Shown here: positions 32,301 to 37,368 of the stretch, one piece after another | How positions within the stretch are numbered: position 1 is the first letter of the stretch | How the letters are laid out: every line of letters begins with the position of its first letter | Source of the DNA: Elysia marginata | Lineage: Eukaryota; Mollusca; Gastropoda; Plakobranchidae | Direction of reading: 5' to 3' | NCBI GenBank assembly: GCA_019649035.1 | Contig: BMAT01005576.1 | Location: forward strand, 243,424-280,791 | Length of the DNA stretch: 37,368 nucleotides | Made by a program: the position numbers and the translations under genes | Notes under the pieces: model-generated | The model's input: only the letters and a program-made list of their open reading frames with translations | The model's database searches: none | What the model was told of the DNA's origin: nothing

Positions 32301-35300
32301 GTAGAACTATGGAAAATTGTCCCAAAGCCTGATGAGTGTAAACCATGCCTTTCTTTCTAAAAAAGTTTATGTGCCTAAATTTATGTGTTGTTGCGTTCAT
32401 CTGTTATGAATGTTATGACAACTAATCAGTTTGTAGGGTGATGAAGAAAATGTGTTTGCTTCCTTATTGGCATTTAGCATTACATTTTATCTGTTATGCA
32501 AAAATCTCAAGGTTTATTTCAAGCCATTCTATAGTTGTCACATGATGATGTAGACAGGTACAAACCAGTTGTTTTGATAAGCCATTAGTGATATCTTTTT
32601 CTAGCGTAAATGACATTTTCGGCAAAATTGACCTAACACCACCATGCGAATACACATATCATTATCTAAATTCTCTCAAGTCAGTTTGTCAATCAAATAA
32701 TTAGTTTCTGGGGTATAGCATATTCGTCAACTAGCCTATCTGCAATTTTGTAAATAAGAGACATCACAGACTAATGTAAGTAACAATATCCTACTACATT
32801 GTGACATTATATGTGAGGCTTTATACAGAAAAGGTAAGTTACAAAATAGTGGAAGTATATCATTCCTTATATATTGTATATATTGAAAGATTTAAAAAAT
32901 TGGGAGATTTACTCGTTTGGAAGAATCTGCTCAGCTTTTCACACAAAATAAATTGTTCGCTGCTAATGCAGAGAATAGAGATGACATTTAGTGATGCTAT
33001 GGCCAACACTGACTATGACTCAGGTAAGGGCCATGAGTTTAACTAAGGTTTTGAGGTGAAGCAATGTGAGGAAGAGGCAAAATATACTTCAGTCATATAA
33101 TAAGAACTTGCTTGGGGACCTTAGACATTGAAAAATTTCTTGTCAGACACATTAACTGCTTACTAACGTAAAGGAAAACTGCTTCTAAAAAAGATGTCTG
33201 ACAATCACAGAAACTTTCTTACTGTCAACTTCCATTAAATCTCTGTGGTGTAAAAAGTTTTTTTTAAATACATTTGGTATGTAAGAACAAATTACACGTA
33301 GTCTACTCATTAAAATGGCTTCATCAAGAGCCTCAAAAGGTAAAAAACAGGTGGCAGAGTTTCTGAGAGAATGTGAAACCAAAGACACACTTGCTTGACA
33401 GGAAAGTTCAGACCATATTGATAAGTTTTCAGTACTAAATCCCAATTTTGTCAGCTGTTGAATAAAAATTGAGTAGGTATGCATGCAGATATCAGCATTT
33501 AATGTATTACATGCAAATGTTTCTTCAGGAAACGGCAAACAAGGAAAATATCCCTATAAGGTTGAATGAAAAAATAATAGCAATGCTTACTGTATCTAAC
33601 ATACAGTTTACACAAGTTGGCGGAGTTGTTCAAGATCTTCTGGATTACTTTTATAACCATGCTCAAGGAAAAAAACAAAAGAGATTAAAAGATGTATGCA
33701 ATGAAGAAGTTTATACATAAAACATATCCACAGAAATGACTTCTTTTTCATTCTTTACCCATAGTTTACTTAACATATGTGACACAATACCACATGGTTT
33801 ATTTTGTGTTGTAACAACTAACTAATATATCTGTAAAATATTGGCTTATACTTTTTTTAAGATCCTAGAGAGCCGAATTGGCTTTCACATACTAACATAT
33901 TTGACAAAATTGCTATTCTTTCTGACAAAAACGTTTTTTTTTTAGCAAATTTGACTAGAGTGGTGTAAAATAATTAAAATATCAACTCAACCATCCAAAT
34001 ATGATGTTTCTATCACAAATGATTCACTCACAATGGACGTCACTAAACAGTCAAAAACTTATAACGGCTTTCCTGCATAAGCAGCAAAATTTTGGTTACG
34101 TTAGTACATGATATCAACAATGAAGTGCAATCCAGTTTGAATAGATGCAAGATCTTTAATGCATGAAGAAAGCTTCTTTTGAAAAAGCATCATGAAAATG
34201 TCTTAAATTGCAACTTTATGTTTTCTTATTACCTTTTCTTGCTGACTTTACAGCACTACTATTTATTTAACAGACAATACATTCACCCTTTTATTTTTAT
34301 ATTGCTATTGAAAGTATTTCCTGATATTGTGATATCTATTCCATCTACCTGGAATGATGTGCCTGAAGTTATTAGACAAACAGACCTAGATTACTTTAAA
34401 AATTACTTAAGTCCCATCTTTTTGAGAAGTACATTATTTAGGTCTTCTCCTGTACTATGTCAATGTTAAATGTTCAAAAATTTTTAAGTATGGAGGCATT
34501 TGGCGAATCTATTGTTGTGTCTGAATATGTTGATGATTGTAAGTAGGTACAGTGCCTAGAGCTAGGTTCTGTTGGAGTAAACGTTTCATAGTCTTATGAT
34601 TATTATTCATTTCAAGTTTGGACTAATTTCATATGGTGCATGTTGTTGCCTCACCGAATTGGGCTATTTTTTATAAGAAAATCATGAACTTTATACCACA
34701 GTAACATTCAATACATTGTATTTTGTCATAGAATCTAGCTTCTTTTTCTTCAAGGCGAATCCACATTGGACGTTAGCCTCCTCACAATTTTCCGCAACTT
34801 TTATTGTTTATATGCTCTTTGATCCACTTCCGTTGCTTTCATTTTCAGCCATTCTGTGATACTTTGTCTACGTAATCTTTGAATCCTCTTTTTACCTATC
34901 TACTGTGCCATCCATGCATAATTTATGTAATTGGTAGTCCATTTGACATGACCAAAATATTTTAACTTTTGTCTCTTTCTCTGGTTTAAGAGTTGTCCTT
35001 TTTCCATATCATAGCGTTTAATAACATTTTGTTGCTTTTGTAAATTGTAGGTAATAGACTGCTATAAGAGCTTTTTGCAGCATTTCTTTTCAAAAGCAAA
35101 AATTCTTTTTTCATCTGTTTTTGACATTATCTAAATTTCACAACCAAAAAAGATAATGAGGAATATACATGACTCTATAATCCTTAGCTGTAGGGGTATT
35201 GATTGAGTCTTCCAGAGGACTATCAGTTTCTTCAGTTCAGCCGTTGCAGTGGCCTTTTCTGTTGAAAGTTTCCCATCTGCGTTAAAGTTTACACAAAGGT

Positions 35301-37368
35301 AGACAAAGTTAGTAAGGTCTGTTCCCTATCTATCCAAACAGAATCTTGCTAAGGAATCAAAACAATCACATGAAATTGTCTTAAAAATAAATCTCTCAAT
35401 GCCCATGAATTTTAAAAAGTCAAAGACTTCTTTCTTTTTTTCTTCAGCTCAAGAAGAGCTAGTGGAAAACACATCTAATGAAGTTGGATCAAAGATTACT
35501 GATATCATGAAAGAGCTGGAAAAAAATGCAGAGTATTATGCCAAACGTAAGAACTAGTTTTTTGGGTTATCATTCAGTTAAAACTTTTGTAAGTATTTAA
35601 AAAAAAATATATATATATATTATGATACAATCTGATATTATTCCCCTTCTACTAATCATAACTGTTGATATATCGCTCTCATACAAGTCAAAGATATCAG
35701 AATACGGAGGCTTTGAAGTTTGATACCAGCATTTGGCCTACACCATCCAGCAGTCACTCACTGGTCTGGTATATGGCCCTACCAATACCATAGAAATAAA
35801 GCAAAAAACATATTGGTATTGGCTGATCTTTAGATCATTGACTGCGAGAACTGGCGCCAGTCTGTTGCGTTTGTCCATCTACTGTTTAGGCCTAGCATGG
35901 AGAGTCTTGATAAAGCACATGGGGCACAACTTTGGCTACTGTCCTTATTTCTGGTAAATGTGGTTATTGGCAATGTCAAGGAGGGGAGGAAAACTATCAT
36001 CGGGAATGCTGTGTTCTTTTTTGCGTTTCTCTGTGCCTGCCCCAGCTGCTCGTCCTTTGGCCCCCAATATTGTTTTCTATTGGCTCGATTAATAATGGAA
36101 GTAAAAAAGTTTTGATATCATGTCAACTTTCAAGCCATTGGTCTTGGATTGAAAACATCAAGGATATTGAAATATCAACATCTGCATGCCCCGCACTACT
36201 ATAAACCTCAATTGTGCTTAGTAAGTTCCAAAATTTGGGGCAATTTAATTCTGGGCAGAATGATACAAAATGCTTTGTCTTGTGAATGTGACTTCAATGT
36301 ATGAAAAAATATAAAAACATTAGTTTAAAAAAAATGGTCTAGACAAAAAACCAGTTGTTTTTATACATTTTATCTTCATTGTCCTTTTCTTTTAACTTTT
36401 TATCCCTTTTTAACTACTGTCTTGTATTTTAACTCTTCATTATTAAATTTTGTATCTTTATGTTCTCATTTTTTTAAAACACCCTGACCTCCTGGTTTTT
36501 TAATAACCTGGCCTCCTGAGTTAAAAACAAAGATATTGGGTTGTCTTTGTAACAGAACATCAAAACCATCAAAATTTGCTAGTAATTCAGCAACTGAAAG
36601 AAGCTGTTTACATGGGCGTTTAGTCCTTTCAGTTCCCAGTTCGGGTTGACTCTGTTTCATTGAAATTTTGTTAAATTTATTCAGTAATATAAACGATAAG
36701 CCTACCACCACTCAAGGAGTTTTATGGAATCAAAAGATTAAGATTAGGGTCAGTGGGAGTGCTTTGGTAATCAATGAGGCAAAACTTTTACGTCTGCAAA
36801 CAGATAATATGTTTAGCAAAAAATAATCTGCTGATATAAAATAAAATCCTTGTTCATTATTTCATTGGGGGCATTCTTCTGAACATTCATAATCTCCATC
36901 AAAGTCAAAAGCTTACCCCTCAATTTCTTTTTCATGTTGTCCAAATGCCAGCTGTTTTAATTATATGAGTGGCCTTGACCATCACCAACTGGTTTTTAAT
37001 AAACCAATATTTTAAGTGAATCAAATAGAGTCAGGTATCAAAAGTATTTTTATATATAAACATTTCAAGGTTCTCAAACAAGAAAAGTCGAATTGCTTAG
37101 AATGAAAACATTTGATTTTATAAGGGGCTGTCAAAAAGTATGAAAAGGAAAAAAAGTATTTTTATATGACTGTTTTTAAAGTTGATAATTTCAATGTCAA
37201 ACTCATAAAAAATAGTTCCAAGTCAACATTATTCACTAAAAGATTATTTGATTATATGTAATTATATATCATGTGGTATCATAACATAATATTGGTTTTT
37301 TTTCTCCCTCAATCTTAGAGCTGAATGATGACAATGTCTCACTTTGTATGAAGCGAGTGCCAGCATCG
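26308..37368 (+). CDS. RIG-I-like receptor (RLR) RNA helicase, partial at both ends
   Basis: Eight exons: 26308-26355, 26840-27028, 27539-27703, 28389-28477, 29694-29957, 32175-32337, 35448-35546 and 37319 to beyond the window. All junction phases agree. Motifs in order are LRLRQYQREL (Q-like), APTGSGKT (Walker A, motif I), KVAFFAKTIPLVSQQ (Ia), VVVLTPAVLVNHL, LVFDECHHT (DECH, motif II) and PQVVGLTASIG (motif III, TAS). The next stretch (KICGNLDVEHLDIVKKNIVE then LWKIVPKP) follows human RIG-I ([20 protein letters not shown]) and not Dicer. The last two exons start the helicase insertion domain. RLRs are cytosolic sensors of viral double-stranded RNA that signal through CARDs. The CARDs, helicase C domain and RNA-binding C-terminal domain are not in view. 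I leave the symbol empty because the choice between RIG-I, MDA5 and LGP2 cannot be fixed here. Confidence 0.93.
26840..27028 (+). CDS. RLR exon, acidic linker before the helicase
   Basis: The open frame TEGAPSCLYITHEESEIPV to SLEDDFSDEDNEIQ ends at CAAG before GTATAG. There are two in-frame acceptors (AG at 26838-26839 and at 26844-26845). They would give ATEGAP or EGAP after the previous exon. There is no ATG in frame, so the start lies upstream. Confidence 0.8.
27539..27703 (+). CDS. RLR exon with Walker A (motif I)
   Basis: 165 bases, phase 1 at both ends, after a TTTTTTCAG acceptor. It encodes ENLRLRQYQRELAETALTG then NCVICAPTGSGKTKVS. GSGKT binds ATP phosphates. Confidence 0.95.
28389..28477 (+). 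CDS. RLR exon with motif Ia
   Basis: 89 bases, phase 1 in and phase 0 out. It encodes AKVAFFAKTIPLVSQQFKTI then ANHLPSNYN. It matches KVVFFANQIPVYEQQ of RIG-I. Confidence 0.93.
29227..29274. repeat. 48-bp dispersed repeat, copy 2 (RLR intron)
   Basis: Exact match to 23886-23933. Here it is followed at once by a run of A (29275-29281), as if at the 3' end of a retroposed element. Confidence 0.95.
29694..29957 (+). CDS. RLR exon with DECH box (motif II), GC donor
   Basis: 264 bases (88 codons), phase 0 at both ends, after a CTATCTCATAG acceptor. It encodes VLNITSKSKESLSLHMLLPH then YSVVVLTPAVLVNH, TLLVFDECHHTDKDEPYNDI and RRPVFRRELPQ. DECH coordinates Mg-ATP. The donor is CAG before GCAAGT, a GC-AG intron. 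Confidence 0.95.
29958..32174 (+). other. 2.2-kb GC-AG intron of the RLR gene
   Basis: Starts GCAAGT and ends TTTCTTTCCTAG. It contains an imperfect tandem duplication at 30905-30995 and otherwise AT-rich sequence with no recognised element. Confidence 0.85.
30905..30995. repeat. Imperfect tandem duplication, unit about 46 bp
   Basis: Two copies (30905-30950 and 30951-30995) share TCTCTC..GACCTAAA.AATGGGGA.TATGA.GATGT..A.TTG. Confidence 0.75.
32175..32337 (+). CDS. RLR exon with motif III (TAS)
   Basis: 163 bases, phase 0 in and phase 1 out. It encodes VVGLTASIGINKATDLKTAK then a helix and WKIVPKPDE. LPQ of the previous exon plus VVGLTAS gives the RLR signature PQV(I/V)GLTAS. Confidence 0.95.
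34320..34610 (+). mobile_element. CR1/L2-like LINE 3' end
   Basis: The frame IPSTWNDVPEVIRQTDLDYF then KNYLSPIFLRS matches the common C-terminal WN.LP..IR....L..FK..L...L pattern of CR1/L2-type polyproteins. It is followed by a short 3' UTR with TGCCTAGAGCTAGGTTCTG. Only the tail is present. Confidence 0.65.
34735..35335 (-). pseudogene. RTE-like reverse transcriptase C-terminal relic
   Basis: Minus-strand fragments, in order, read FNADGKLSTEKATATAELKK, LRIIESCIF, MSKTDEKRIFAFEKKC and KRQKLKYFGHVKW. The order DGK..E, L..R, YG.E.W..., KL.YFGH is that of the region downstream of the YADD box in RTE-type LINEs. In-frame stops (for example after GCEI) show decay. It is antisense to the host gene. 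Confidence 0.7.
35448..35546 (+). CDS. RLR exon, start of helicase insertion domain
   Basis: 99 bases, phase 1 at both ends. It encodes QEELVENTSNEVGSKITDIM then KELEKNAEYYAK. The SKITDIMKELE helix lines up with the DKFKYIIAQLM helix of RIG-I. Confidence 0.85.
35547..37318 (+). other. 1.8-kb RLR intron, no gene seen
   Basis: Donor GTAAGA, acceptor TTTCTCCCTCAATCTTAG. A less AT-rich block at 35740-36080 has several overlapping short open frames but no recognisable protein. A short direct repeat (CCTGACCTCCTGG and CCTGGCCTCCTGAG) lies at 36483-36520. Confidence 0.75.
37319..37368 (+). CDS. RLR exon cut by the window end
   Basis: After the CAATCTTAG acceptor, AG completes Gln and the frame continues LNDDNVSLCMKRVPAS to the last base. 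The phase agrees with the previous exon. The gene continues beyond the window. Confidence 0.75.

Larger units (their letters stand above)
32338..35447 (+). other. 3.1-kb RLR intron with LINE fragments
   Basis: Donor GTAAAC and acceptor TTTTTTTCTTCAG. It holds a CR1/L2-like LINE tail (plus strand, about 34320-34610) and an RTE-like reverse transcriptase relic (minus strand, about 34735-35335). It also holds an open stretch at 33529-33720 (ETANKENIPIRLNEK then IQFTQVGGVVQDLLDYF) of unknown origin, whose phase does not fit this gene. Confidence 0.8.

Noticed and set aside
32979-33025. Small plus-strand exon candidate ending ..NTDYDS before GTAAGG
   Set aside because: Its phase does not fit the flanking RLR exons, which already join to each other in frame.
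36466-36711. Minus-strand 81-codon frame
   Set aside because: There is no recognisable motif, it lies in an RLR intron, and part of it is a short direct repeat.

Overview
Eukaryotic genomic DNA, AT-rich, with long introns, GT-AG (and one GC-AG) splice sites and many decayed transposons. Both recognisable genes are animal genes. The many TCTAGATCTAGA-type repeats, the RTE-like and CR1-like LINEs and the mariner relics suggest a mollusc, most likely a gastropod snail; that placement is an inference. None of the real genes is a single long ORF. They were rebuilt by joining exons whose splice phases agree.

Layout. (1) About 1.2-10.5 kb, + strand: a two-coding-exon gene for a 176-residue protein rich in Tyr, Trp and Pro. 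I cannot name it. A near-consensus X-box (RFX site) at 1187-1200 and a plausible non-coding first exon ending at 1331 suggest a ciliary or axonemal protein. (2) 20.1-11.96 kb, - strand: seven exons of TMEM19, covering all but the N-terminus. It converges tail-to-tail with gene 1, and the nearest AATAAA signals of the two genes lie 12 bp apart at about 10.52 kb. (3) 20.2-26.3 kb: a repeat-rich interval with an RTE-like LINE, a tRNA-derived SINE, TCTAGA-rich arrays and a possible terminal-inverted-repeat element. It must hold the missing TMEM19 5' end and possibly the 5' exons of the next gene. (4) 26.3 kb to the window end, + strand: eight exons of a RIG-I-like receptor helicase (innate sensing of viral RNA) carrying helicase motifs I, Ia, II (DECH) and III (TAS). 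The N-terminal (CARD) exons and the C-terminal half are not seen.

Mobile DNA fills the introns. It includes two abutting mariner relics and perhaps a third, three pogo/Tigger-like TA-flanked inverted-repeat elements, and four LINE fragments. One LINE fragment runs into a 576-base assembly gap (19040-19615). A perfect 48-bp repeat is shared between 23.89 kb and a RIG-I-like intron. No bacterial genes, rRNA, true tRNA or CRISPR array were seen. I found no clear new multi-gene system. The best leads are the unnamed X-box gene, the conserved-context GC-AG intron, the shared polyadenylation zone, and two orphan coding-like islands.
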